Part shown: positions 45,511 to 55,980 of the stretch, in pieces | Layout: the number at the start of each line of letters is the position of its first letter | Position numbering within the stretch: position 1 is the first letter of the stretch | NCBI GenBank assembly: GCA_963921825.1 | Contig: OY997588.1 | Location: 64,066,617 to 64,130,616 of the forward strand | Origin: Erodium maritimum | Taxonomy: Eukaryota; Streptophyta; Magnoliopsida; Geraniales; Geraniaceae | DNA length: 64,000 bases | Direction of reading: 5' to 3' | Translations under genes and position numbers: made by a program | The notes under the pieces: model-generated | Database searches by the model: none | What the model was told of the DNA's origin: nothing | What the model saw: the letters and a program-made list of their open reading frames with translations, nothing else

Positions 45511-47598
45511 GTAATAACCACTCCCGGTCACTCTCAGTCAAACCTGCGAAAAACAGGAAAATTTAAAAATTTTAAGACAGACACTTAACTTAACTTAAAT
45601 TGACCCCGAGGGTCATACCGGACTTAAGTTGACCCCGTTATCGACTAAAATGAGTTACGAGGGACTCAGGGCAACTTTCTGGTCAATTTGGGAAAGATTG
45701 ATTTTTCGCTGGAAAAGTCACCCGAGCGACGTTTTGGTCCATTCGAGGACCGTTTTGGACCCGAAAAGCTTAGCCGTCGTCGTAGCGGTCTTAGTTGGGC
45801 CGTTTCCTTGAAGCCCGTCCAGTTTAAAAATTTCTTGGGAAAAGTGCCCGTTCGGGGCCCGAAACGTCCTTTTTTCGCGAATCTGATTGGAAAATATCAA
45901 CTAGATATTTTCCAAAAGGTGTGGGACCCACCTTGACACATGTCAACTACTTGGTGGAGTTAGTTTTGGGGGGAAAATGGATGGTTGTGGTGTGTTGGCC
46001 GAAACACATGGTTAAAGGGGGGAAAGTTGTGTTTTGTGTTAGTTATTTTAATTAGAAAAGAAGAAGAGAGAGTTTAGAGAGAGAAGGAGAAGAAGAAGAA
46101 GAAGGAAGAGAGGGAAGTTAGGGTTTGGAGGAAAATCAAACCTTTGGATCGTCTTGAAGCAAAGAGCAATCACGTTCCCCTCATTCTCCTCTACGGTAAT
46201 ACCCGAACCGATTCTCGTTTCGATTATTTTCAAGAGCTAGAGTTTGGTTATAAAATTTGGTTTAGGGTTGTGTAGAGATTAGAGAGGTGTTGGAGACGTT
46301 TTAGAGGTGTTTGGGAGAGAAATTTCGCGTTTTCCGGTGACCGGAGGCTCGGGAGGAGCTCCGGCCACCGTGGGTGGTGGCCGGCCGGCCATGTGGTGGC
46401 TGGCCGGAGGTGGCAGCAGCCACCACTTGGTGGCCGAGCCCCTCCCTCAAACCCTAGGGCACGGCCAAGCCCTTTGGGTGGGGCCCACGTGCTCGGTTGT
46501 TCGTGTTTTAATTACTCGGGTAGTTTAAAACGTTCCCCGGACCATTTATCCCAAACCGAATCGAATTTTGGAATTAAATTGGAGAAGTTGTAATTAACAG
46601 GATTTGGGAAACTTTAAACGTTAATTAATTGATTTAGAAGTCGGAATTCGATTCCGTCAAGTGCGTTGAGTTCCTTGATTTATTCTAAGACCGTGGAAAC
46701 GAAAACGGGGGCTTTTGGAGCCCCGGAAGGCAATTAACCAAAACCGGGCAGATTCGCCATGTCGGGCGAATCTGGCCCTTACGGGTCCTTTTTCGGCAAT
46801 ATCGAGTAATGGGGAAGTTTGGGAGTGATCGACATTGTCGGGGTTACGTTTGGGCGTTAAGTATGTTATTTTTCGGTTTATTCGTACTAGTTTAAAAGTA
46901 CTTTAAATTTGTGTTCTGTTAGATCGTGCTACGGACCGAGACAAAGGGAAGCTCGGCGAGTGACTGGGTGTACTTCGGGTTTTGTTGGACCGCTTTTGGA
47001 TCTATATACGAGGTAGGGAAAAGTAGCCGGATCTCGGCCCTGATTAGGGAAAGTTAATAGTAGAATTGCATGTGACACCGGGGTGTCGTGGGTTGAGTAG
47101 AATTATTTAAATATTAGAAAAGCATGCTACGGGATTGTAGCGTTCAAGAGAAAAGCATGTGACACTTAGTAGTGTCGTAGGAACAGAGAACTTAGCGATA
47201 ATTGAATTACTGGAGGCATATGACCATGCCCGGAGGTTGTTTGTGAAACTAGTGATTTTAGGACCGTTGGAGGCATCGAGTATGCCGGAGGTTGTCGTGC
47301 GTTTTATTTAATTGTTGAGTTTGGGTGGCCTTGAGAGCCTGTATTTAATTGTTGAGTTTGGGTGGCCTTGAGAGCCCGTGTTTAATTGTTGAGTTTGGGT
47401 GGCCTTGAGAGCCCGTATTTAATTGTTGAGTCGGGGTGGCCATGAGAGCCGTGTATTTAATTTGGTGTCTTGAGTGGCAGTGAGTGCCCGTGGGGTTGTT
47501 GAACCCGAGTCTTGACTGTTGAGGTGTCTTGAGTGGCCTTGAGTGCCTGTGTGATTGAACTTGCCTGTGATTGTGATTGTGGTTACCTGGGGTGGTGA

Positions 47599-47934
47599 GT
47601 TCTAAAGGTCGACAGCCTGATCCGACTTAGTGTCGATGAATTGCGAGTTTTAAAGGTCGACAGCCTGATCCGACTTAGTGTCGATGAATTGCGAGTTCTA
47701 AAGGTCGACAGCCTGATCCGACTTAGTGTCGATGAATTGCGAGTTTTAAAGGTCGACAGCCTGATCCGACTTAGTGTCGATGAATTGCGAGTTCTAAAGG
47801 TCGACAGCCTGATCCGACTTAGTGTCGATGAATTGCGAGTTTTAAAGGTCGACAGCCTGATCCGACTTAGTGTCGAGGAATTGCGAGTTTGAAAGGTCGA
47901 CAGCCTGATCCGACTTCGTGTCGAGGAATTGCGA
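47599..47934 (+). repeat. 48-bp minisatellite, 7 copies
   Basis: Seven units whose variable position alternates TTCTA, TTTTA, TTCTA, TTTTA, TTCTA, TTTTA, TTTGA. This implies growth by 96-bp dimers. It creates a 16-residue repeat in an open frame that is not considered a gene. Confidence 0.9.
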
Positions 47935-48221
47935 TAGGTCGAACCCTGACCTGATTGAGATTGGTTACTGAGCAGCTGGTGTGCGATCCTTTGTGATCTT
48001 GTTTGGTGTTGTGTCGTTTCGTTCGAGTCCTTGAGGAGGTCGTCGATAGTTGTATCGGGTCTACACTGTTTTTATCGAGTGTCGAGTCTGTTGAGGAAGG
48101 TGACGGGTTGTGGGTCAGTTGAGTACTTGAGTTGGGGACTGTAGTCCCGGCGTTGGGTTTGGTTTTAGTGTTACTGGCTTTTTCTGCTAATTATGCCATA
48201 GTCAGTCTGTTATCCGTGGAG

Positions 48222-48239
48222 GTGAGCGAACGCTCACCC
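48222..48239. promoter_or_regulatory. Perfect palindrome in the family A LTR
   Basis: GGTGAGCGAACGCTCACC can form an 8-bp stem. It is followed by a conserved CTGCTTTTCCTACAGGTAC. The same palindrome is in the Gypsy LTR at 15955-15972, and a decayed version is in family C at 43330-43360. The role is unknown; a transcription or RNA-structure signal is possible. Confidence 0.5.
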
Positions 48240-48542
48240 CTAGCTGCTTTTCCTACAGGTACTGATCACCGGACGGACTAGGATAGCTCTTGAAGTTCAT
48301 GGAGCTTGGAGCGGAGTCTGGTCTTTACTTTTTGTTGAGTCTAGTAACGGATGTTGTACCTTGTCCACTTGTTGGGACGTTTTTGTATTGTAAATACTAT
48401 TATTTTGAGAAGTAAATGGAAATGTCAAAGCTTTTATTGAAAACAGGTTTCAAGTGTTCATGTTTTTAAACGTTCGCGTCCCTAGTTCGGTTTACTGAAA
48501 TTGGGGCGTGACAATTATCATTGAGCCAAATATTACAGTGTG

Positions 48543-49202
48543 ATTCAAATTTGAACTGGGAAGAAAGAATATATTCATTCCTTTTCCTAAAAGATATTAC
48601 TCCATTCAGTGTGTCCATCATAGAACTTCAAGCCCATGACATAAAGCCCGTCCGGACGAGACATCGCACTACATGTCTCGATTGACCAAACAAATAATGT
48701 CGATCAAGACATGCCTGAGCCCCTACCAAAAGACCTTGGTCGATCGTCTAAACTGTCTGGTCCATCGAGACACACCTTTTCAACAACCAATTCTTAATCT
48801 TGACCAACCAAATATCCTCGTCGATCGAGACTAAAGGTGCATAACATATTAAAAACAATAAAAAGTCATAACATGTAAAAAGCAATAAAAAGTTATAATA
48901 ACAACTCATTCAAATAAAAATGCATGATAACAACTAAATAAAGGAATATCATTCTGATAAAGAAATACTAGACATTGTTCATTTCTTCTTTGGTAATCTT
49001 GCAGCACGTTCCACACGGAATTAGAACAATTCATGTTCAAACTCCTAGTATAATGCAGCTATCAACCCCTTATGTTCTAGCCTTTCTCTCTTTCTCGTCT
49101 TTTTTGTTTCTTTATTTGCTCAATAAATGAAGAAAGTTGAGGCAAAATAAGTTCACCGTGACCAGCTTGATCTTCAATAATTTCAGTTGGAGCAGGTTGA
49201 CT
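48543..49202 (-). pseudogene. Downstream half of an unidentified coding remnant
   Basis: On the minus strand, directly after the Copia insertion site, the reading SQPAPTEIIEDQAGHGELI continues with LPQLSSFIEQIKKQKRRERE, then a stop, and further coding-like text (FRVERAARLPKKK) to about 48985. A diverged CGATCGAGACACAC-type repeat lies at 48640-48840. The upstream half is at 57674-57850. The product is not recognised. Confidence 0.45.
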
Positions 49203-49207
49203 TGAAG

Positions 49208-50895
49208 TGTTGGGTCTCGAGGTAAGGTTGGAGATGAGCCAACTCGCAGCGGAAAATCAATGAAAACCAAGAGACGATTAAAACCATGAAACAACTAACA
49301 AAGAATGAATTCACAAGAGAAAATTTCAGCACTAGTTCTTACCAAAACAAGAACACCGGGTAACGAATGATTGGCTTGAGTCTCCAAGACGCCTACGTAT
49401 CCACATGGGAATCAAAGCCACGTAGTTCTTCTCTTTGAGGACTCAAGAACACAAAAATGGAGGAGGAAACTAGCCAAACCCGAAATGGCCATGGAAGAGG
49501 GAGAGAAAATGTGTTTCCTATTCTTGTCAAGTGTTTGTTATGTTGAAAAAAGATGACTTAAACATAACAAAACCCATACTTGTCCAACTAAAGGCATGGG
49601 ACAAGTATGGTGTCAAGTAAGGTGTAAATAGGACAAAGTATGGCAAGACAAGATTGGGTTAGGTGGTGAATCACCAACACCTTAATCCTTGTCTTGCTTA
49701 CTTAGTACTAATTAATCAAGACTTGATTAATTAGTTCCATGGGCCTTGGTTGCATGGGCCTTTCATGGGCCTCTTGGAACATGGCACGTGGCCATTTCCA
49801 ACGAGGTCCCGTGATTCGCTCATCGCCCCCATGCCTTCCATACCGGAAATGTCCAACATTATCCGACGCGATCAATCCCAAGACTCCAAGCCTTGTCTCG
49901 ATCCGTAAAGTCCTATTCACTTACGGGCACATGACCCAAAACCCAGTTTTGGTCATGTCCCGAGACAACTCCCTTTTGGCCATTCTCCATAAATGTGTCA
50001 ATGAGTTTCATCCTCCGGTGTGACCCTTAGGTTTATGCATGTCAATAGATCAACGTAAAATCCCATTTTACTTGATCCTATTTAAGTGGCAACTAACGAG
50101 ACTTTAGTATTGCCTGACACTACATAACGAATCGACCCTGTCAATTCTAACCTTTCCGCCGTCCCTGTCATTATCCTTTTATCTCCGATATCCTGATTGA
50201 GATAAGGCATAGAGCCGTCATCCTTATTATTCTCAATCACCGTTCCTTGATATGTGAGATGACTGAAGATATGATACCCAGTATCATGTGCATGGCCATG
50301 CTATTCTTCCAGTCACTCTCGATCAAGCGGCCGAGAACCGATATCTTTCCCATACCTTAGTATGAGGGATAAATCCCTTAGCCGTCTTTCGTGTCACTCA
50401 TGTAGCCCGTCCCCAAGCCAATCCTGGCCGTTATGGAAGCCCTGTTACGGACAACGTTAGGCTCAGGTCAAACTCAGTTGTTCACTACATAGCGATCACA
50501 AAGACTCTTTGGTCTAAGGATACATGACAAGCTACAACACTGAATATGTTCATGACTTAATCTATGGCACATATTCAGGGCGGGTCGTCCAATATCATGT
50601 CCCACATGATATCTATGATCAGACTCCGGAATCCCATTCCAATGACTAACAGAACGTAAGCCATAAAGAGCCATCTTTCATACTAGTCGCTTCTAGTGAA
50701 GCTTTGTTGACTAGGGACCCATCGAGTGTGATCTATCTCGATCTATGGTTCTATTCGCATGGTGGGCATAGATCAGAGCACACGTCGATATATTACTCCA
50801 ACACATAAGTAATATAAAGTCGCTTTAATTTTATTGCTAACGATGATATGTACATTTGGACATTTAGGATTGAACTACGGGCACTAAGACTAACA
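49208..50895 (-). repeat. Copia 3' LTR (1688 bp)
   Basis: On the plus strand it begins TGTTGGGTCTCGAGG and ends GACTAACA. It is identical in length, and as far as compared in sequence, to 55981-57668. Confidence 0.92.
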
Positions 50896-50910
50896 ATCTC
50901 CCACTTGCCC
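50896..50910 (-). promoter_or_regulatory. Copia polypurine tract
   Basis: The minus strand reads GGGCAAGTGGGAGAT directly before the 3' LTR. The neighbouring Copia element (58776-58787) ends in the same AGTGGGAGAT. Confidence 0.8.
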
Positions 50911-51300
50911 TAGTTCCAATCTAAACTCCAATATGTCCCCATCGACTTTACATGTCTAACATGTTCAGGCAGTGACACTGCCTTAGTCAAAGGGTTGGCT
51001 ATGTTATCATCTGTTGCAATATCGGTTATCTTCACTTCACCTTAGTTCAGTATTTATCTGATGAGGTGGATACGCCGCAGTACATGTTTGGATTTGTTAT
51101 ACGATCTAGGCTTTTAGCTTGCGCAATGGCCCTTGTGTTGTCGCAAGATGGATTCACCGGGCTGGATGGGTTTTTAATTACACCCAGCTCTGCCATGAAT
51201 TTCCAAATCCACATAGCCTCCTTAGCTGCCTCTGCAGCATCCATGTACTTGGCCTCTGTCGTAGATTCGGCAATGGTATCTTGCTTTACGCTTTCCCAGC
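50911..51300 (-). pseudogene. Copia RNase H remnant
   Basis: The minus strand reads AAEAAKEAMWIWKFMAELGV, then CDNTRAIAQAK, the RNase H region with its CDN box. Frameshifts separate it from the reverse transcriptase and from the C-terminal tail (TDDNIANPLTKAVSLPEHV). In the family this domain degrades the RNA template. Confidence 0.75.
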
Positions 51301-51482
51301 TAAAGCTCTGCCATTCAGCGTAAACACATATCCTGATTGACTTCTAAAGTCATCTGGATTTGTCTTGGAAAACTAGCGTCTACTCATCCTTCGACGACTA
51401 GTTCAACATCATCTTTCCCCCGGGTTAGAATGATGTCTACTGGTACAACATAAGGCTTACGAGACGTCTGGTCTCATACATG

Positions 51483-52470
51483 TCATGGCATATATGATCG
51501 ATCCTGCCCCCAGGCGCATAGGATTCTCATCATCCTTTTCAGCTCATCAGGTGTCTTAGGACACTGAGTCTTGCTGAGATGAATGCCATGACTAGTGGGT
51601 ATGAGTCCTTTCTTTGAATCGAGCATTAAGAACCTACTCAATGCCTTGTTCACATAGGTTCCCTGACTTAAATCCAAGACCCTCTTGGTGCGATCTCTAC
51701 ATATCTTAATCCTTAAGATATGAGAAGCATCGCCTAAGTCCTTTATTGAAAAACACTTCCTCAACCAAGCTTTAGTCTCGTGCAAGGTTGGGATGTCGTT
51801 TTCAATGAGAACCAGAAAGGTAATATTGCTCCCACTAGCCTTCTTATAAACGCAAGATTCATCCTCGTTCTTGATTAAGCCAAATCCAATTACAGCTTCA
51901 TCAAAACGAAGGATCCAACTCCGAGAAGTTCGTTTCAATCCATAAATGGATTTCAACAACTTATAAATCTTTCCTTTATTCTTCGGATCGTCAAAACCTT
52001 TGGGCCGAGACATACAAACGTACTTAGTCAAATTTCCATTTAGGAAAGCGGTTTTGACATCCACTTGCCATATCTCGTAATTATGATACGCAGTTATGTC
52101 AAGAAGAATTTGGATCGATTTTGACCATAGCCACTAAGGAGAAGGTTTCCTCATAGTCAATCCATTGGATCTGCCTATAACCTTTCGCCACCAGTTGAGC
52201 TTTGTAGGTCAGAGGGTTGCCGTCCATGTCCATCTTCACCTTGAAGATCCATTTGCATCCTATGGTCCTCACACCATTGATGGGATCAACCGGTTCCCAG
52301 ACTCGGTTGTCCGACATGGATTGCATTTCCTCCCTCATGGCTCCCAGCCATAACTCGGAGTTGGGCCCATCCACGACTTCCTGAAAGGTGGCTGGATCAT
52401 CGTGATCCACCATGACTTCATTGTCACCTCCGGATACCATATCTTGGAGGTGGAAGATTGATCCTTTCAA
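51483..52470 (-). pseudogene. Copia reverse transcriptase lacking its YVDD box
   Basis: N-terminal motifs are present in 52099-52470 (WLGAMREEMQSM, RTIGCKWIFKVKMD, YKAQLVAKGYRQ) and, after a break, in 51483-52064 (MDVKTAFLNGNL, LLKSIYGLKRTSRSW). Where family members read LVLYVDDILLIGND, this copy reads LVLIENDIPTL. About seven codons including the catalytic YVDD are missing, at 51806/51807. Later motifs (ASHILRIKICRDR, LDLSQGTYVNKAL) are kept. The enzyme cannot be active. Confidence 0.85.
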
Positions 52471-52558
52471 ATTGCCTTGGACCTTCCGGAATTGTAACAG
52501 GAATTGGTTCTTACTCTACGACAATCTCTGGCTCCTTTCTACTGGGTTGCCAATTGGT

Positions 52559-53795
52559 TTAGACAGATCTGTACCATCCTGAATTTCTTCGAGATGCACA
52601 GTCCTCCCAATGACGTCTTTGGAAACAAAACTTCTTTTCCATAAAGACCCCACCCCAAGCGACGAACACCACGTTCTCACTAGGATTGTAGAAATAGTAT
52701 CCCCTTGTTGCTTTGGGATACCACACGAAGGTGCATATCTCAGATCTTGTTTCTAGCTTAGTCGAAACCAAATGTTTCACATAAGCCTCGCAACCACAAA
52801 TCTTTAGGAAGGACAAAGCGGGCATCATCCCGTACCATTTTTAAAATGGTGTCCCTTCCACACCATTCGTCGAAGCCCGATTCACTATGAATGCGGTCGT
52901 CTCTAGAGCAAAACCCCTAAAAGAGATTGGGAGATCAGTCCAACTAATCATGGAACAGACCATTGTCTAACAATGTCCGATTTCTCCGTTTGGCTACACC
53001 TTTCAACTACAGTGACCTAGGAGGAGTCCATTCCAAAAGGATCCCATTCTCTTTTAGATGATCTAATAACTCTGTGGTCAAGTATTTTCCACCTCGATCC
53101 AATCGAAGTGCCTTAATACCTTTGTCGAGCTGGTTTTCTACTATAGTCTTAAACTCTTTGAATTTATCAAAAGCTTCAGACTTATGTCTCACCGAATAGA
53201 CATAACCAAATTTACTGTAATCATCAGTAAATGTGATAAAGTAGCTAAAACCCCTCCTGGCAAGTGAACTTATTGGTCTACACACATTCGAGTGTATCAG
53301 CCCCAATAATTCACCCGCCCTTTCATCGCGATCGATAAAGGGCACTTTAGTCATTTTGCCCATCAAACAAACCTTACACCTATCGATCGAATGGAATTCG
53401 AATGAACCTGAAAGCCCGCACTTCTGAAGTGCTGATAGGCGCTTCTTGTTTATGCGACCCAAATGACAGTACCATAACAGAGTTAGGTTTAAATCGTTGG
53501 ATTTAGACCTCTTGGTATTAACAGAATATATAGAACTTGAGGCATTGTTACCCATATCTAATATGTACAATCCTCCAACCATGTCAGTACTGGTATAAAA
53601 CATATCATTGCATAGAACATTGAAAACTCCATTTCCAATATTAACATTATATCCTTCCTTGTCAAACACGGATACAGATATAATATTCCTACTAAAAGTA
53701 GGTATGCAATATACATTATACAATACTAAGACAAGGCCTCTTGGCAAAGCAAGACTCATGGATCCTACAGCAGTTGCCATAACTCTGAGGTCCAT
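52559..53795 (-). pseudogene. Copia integrase, first catalytic aspartate lost
   Basis: A gag-pre-integrase zinc-binding segment (WYCHLGRINKKRLSALQK then CKVCLMGKM) is followed by the rve core. The expected HxDxxGP motif reads HSNVCRP, so the first acidic residue of the DDE triad is Asn. The second region reads LDRGGKY instead of DRGGEY. The frame stops at 53007 before the final Glu region. The C-terminal part is in 52559-52828 (GCEAYVKHLVSTKLE, FVWYPKATRGYYFYNP). Confidence 0.8.
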
Positions 53796-54424
53796 TTCGT
53801 GCTTTCCAAATCTCTCCTACTTTCAGCCACCATATATTAGTGCATGTGTGAGATTCAGTCATGGTATCTAATACCCATGAATCTTTGGAAGTAGAGAGAT
53901 GTAGCTCTATAGAGTTAATACCGAATGAAGGCACGATCCCACCGCCCTTCCTTAGATCATCCAGGTTTCCTGATGAAGGCGCAGTCCTACTGCCCTTCTT
54001 CAGATCATCCAGGCTATTTGATGAAGGCGCAGTCCCACTGCCCTTCTTCAGATCAGCCGTGAACTTCCTGTAATCCCGGTTCCAATGACCAGGCTGTTGG
54101 CAGTAGAAGCAGACATTCTCAGGTGTCTCATCTTTCCTGCCAAGTGCGCATGGGCCCAGCCCTTGCCACTTCCAATTCCCTTGTTGACCATCAGAATATC
54201 CTTGGATCCCAGATCCCTGAGATATTCTTCTCAGCAGCTGATGACACTTCATGTAACTCTGATATGGTCTTAGAGACAGCCTTGTCAAGGACATATTCTT
54301 TGCGTTCAGACTTGAGGACTATCCTCAAAATTCTGTACCAGTCCAAATAGTTTGTCCCATTTAGCTTGACCCTGTCAAGAATGGTTTTTAATGACAAACT
54401 ATTAATGTTCGCTGAATTTGCCAT
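53716..54424 (-). pseudogene. Copia gag, zinc knuckle and protease remnant
   Basis: Gag starts at 54424 (MANSANINSLSLKTIL, then KLNGTNYLDWYRILRIVL). Most of its middle is absent, and a frameshift near 54250 leads to the knuckle CFYCQQPGHWNRDY, in which the final Cys of C-x2-C-x4-H-x4-C is Tyr. Three tandem repeats of a LKKGS-TAPSS-type linker follow. The protease site reads WVLDTMTESHT where a D-T/S-G triad is expected. Confidence 0.8.
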
Positions 54425-55967
54425 TTGATCTACAACAGATAAAATTCAATCAGTAAACTGAATAAATTTTATGAAGATCAAGCTTAAACACCAACAATCA
54501 ATTCTAAACCTTTAGAATCTGAAACCAAGATCCTTGATTCACTCGATTAAGCTGAACTAATGCTCACCACTTAATCGAGCTATGTAGGTAGGACTCCATC
54601 CAATCACATCCAATGTGACTCTTGGCTAGGGTATGTACTTATGTACACGACTTACCCTATCTGTTACCCTAGCTCAACCTCAGGCCGAGAATCGTAGTCG
54701 GGTCCACCAATTTTCAACTATGGCTCGTCACTATGTAGGTGCTCCGCTAATGCGCACGACACCCACATATGTCGTCCAAACCTACTACCCCGCTTCCCCA
54801 TGGATGCTCCGCTAATGCGCACGACAACCATAGGACGGGGAGGTAGTAAGGTGTTGATGATTGGGAGGTATCGGACATGACCCGCTTTTACTTGTCCAGT
54901 TGTGTTCAAAACTTTGGCACATCCTAGATGCGATGAGCACATCAACTACATTCCAAATGCAATGATGCCTCAAATTACATCCAATGTAATTCTTCCTTTG
55001 AACCCGTCAACTACATCCAATGCAATGACGGTTCTAAGGGTTCACACACAAGGATTAAAATTCCAATTTTATCTTTGCATGTGAGGTGATATGCTCGGTA
55101 AATAAAGTTAAGCATGCAATTCTAAAACACATAGAATTAATCATGCATAAACTAAACCAAGCATAAAGCGATAAATGTGCACATAATAGCCCCCTAAACT
55201 AACTCCCACTAGCTTCTTGAGCTCCACCGACTCCAAGCCGATGCCAACACCCGAAAAGCCACCAAATGACCTTTTCGCCCTTTCTTCGTCTTGAGTAAAA
55301 TATTACAATTTAATACACGACTCGCAGGTCGGGAATAAATAAATATTACAAACAAGTGGTTCGACGACCACACCTTGAAAGAATAATTACACGTTAACTC
55401 TAACGGCTCGCAGGCCGTGAAAAGCGATAAATAATTAAATTGAGCTCGGGGCTATTATGTACACCATGCCAACATCACATCACACATCGTGTTATCAAAC
55501 AAGAATGTTATCAAACATCATGTGATTTTCCGGTTTTAATTAATAGCCAAGTTTCGAAATTTTTTGATGCTCGGTTTATCGAAACCGTTCAAAAATGAAA
55601 CTTTTGAACATTTGATCTTCGAGTTCATCATGACGGTTCCAAACTCGTCATAACTAACAAAACGGTTTAGCCTTGGCATATCAACCATCCAATGGTCATG
55701 CTTGGCCTAGCTCCGTCCAACGGAGCCCCGTTCGGTCCCGGTTTCGGCTCCCCGAGAGTCCCGCTCCCGAGACCCGAAAAATCAAATTTTTTTCAAAATT
55801 TCCAGATTTGAAATAATTTTCAAAAAATCATTTTACATGCATTAAATCCATAAAAAATAATTTAAAACATGTTATCAAACAATTTAGCAAAACAACATGC
55901 CAAAAACGAAACTTTCAAGCAAAACCGAAACTTTGAACACCGTCTTGTGAATCCCGAAGGTAGCACG
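54425..55967 (-). other. Copia leader (untranslated)
   Basis: A 1.5-kb non-coding stretch lies between the primer-binding site and the gag start. It contains short tandem motifs such as CTCCGCTAATGCGCACGACA (twice, near 54740 and 54808) and ACATCCAATG repeats near 54950-55025. No conserved protein was seen. Confidence 0.6.
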
Positions 55968-55979
55968 GCTCTGATACCA
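55968..55979 (-). promoter_or_regulatory. Copia primer-binding site (initiator tRNA-Met)
   Basis: The minus strand reads TGGTATCAGAGC one base after the 5' LTR. This is the classic plant Copia site complementary to the 3' end of initiator methionyl-tRNA. Confidence 0.9.
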
Positions 55980-55980
55980 C

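Larger units (their letters stand above)
45510..48513 (+). repeat. Solo LTR, family A (3.0 kb), intact ends
   Basis: It begins TGTAATAACC and ends GGGGCGTGACA. Perfect 5-bp duplications ATTAT lie at 45505-45509 and 48514-48518. It is the same family as the Gypsy LTR at 15681-18494, in opposite orientation, with seven instead of four 48-bp repeat units. It is nested inside the family C solo LTR and therefore younger. Confidence 0.9.
43060..48537 (-). repeat. Solo LTR, family C, split by a nested solo LTR
   Basis: On the plus strand it begins TGTCACACCCC and ends AAATATTACA at 48537. GTGTG flanks it on both sides (43055-43059 and 48538-48542), a clean 5-bp duplication. The host LTR is 43060-45509 plus 48519-48537, about 2.47 kb. 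No internal retrotransposon sequence remains, so it formed by LTR-LTR recombination. It shares the LTR core of families A and B but not their upstream block. Confidence 0.85.

Noticed and set aside
47641..47892. 83-codon frame of perfect 16-residue repeats
   Set aside because: It is explained by the 48-bp minisatellite of the LTR and has no start context or conservation beyond the repeat.
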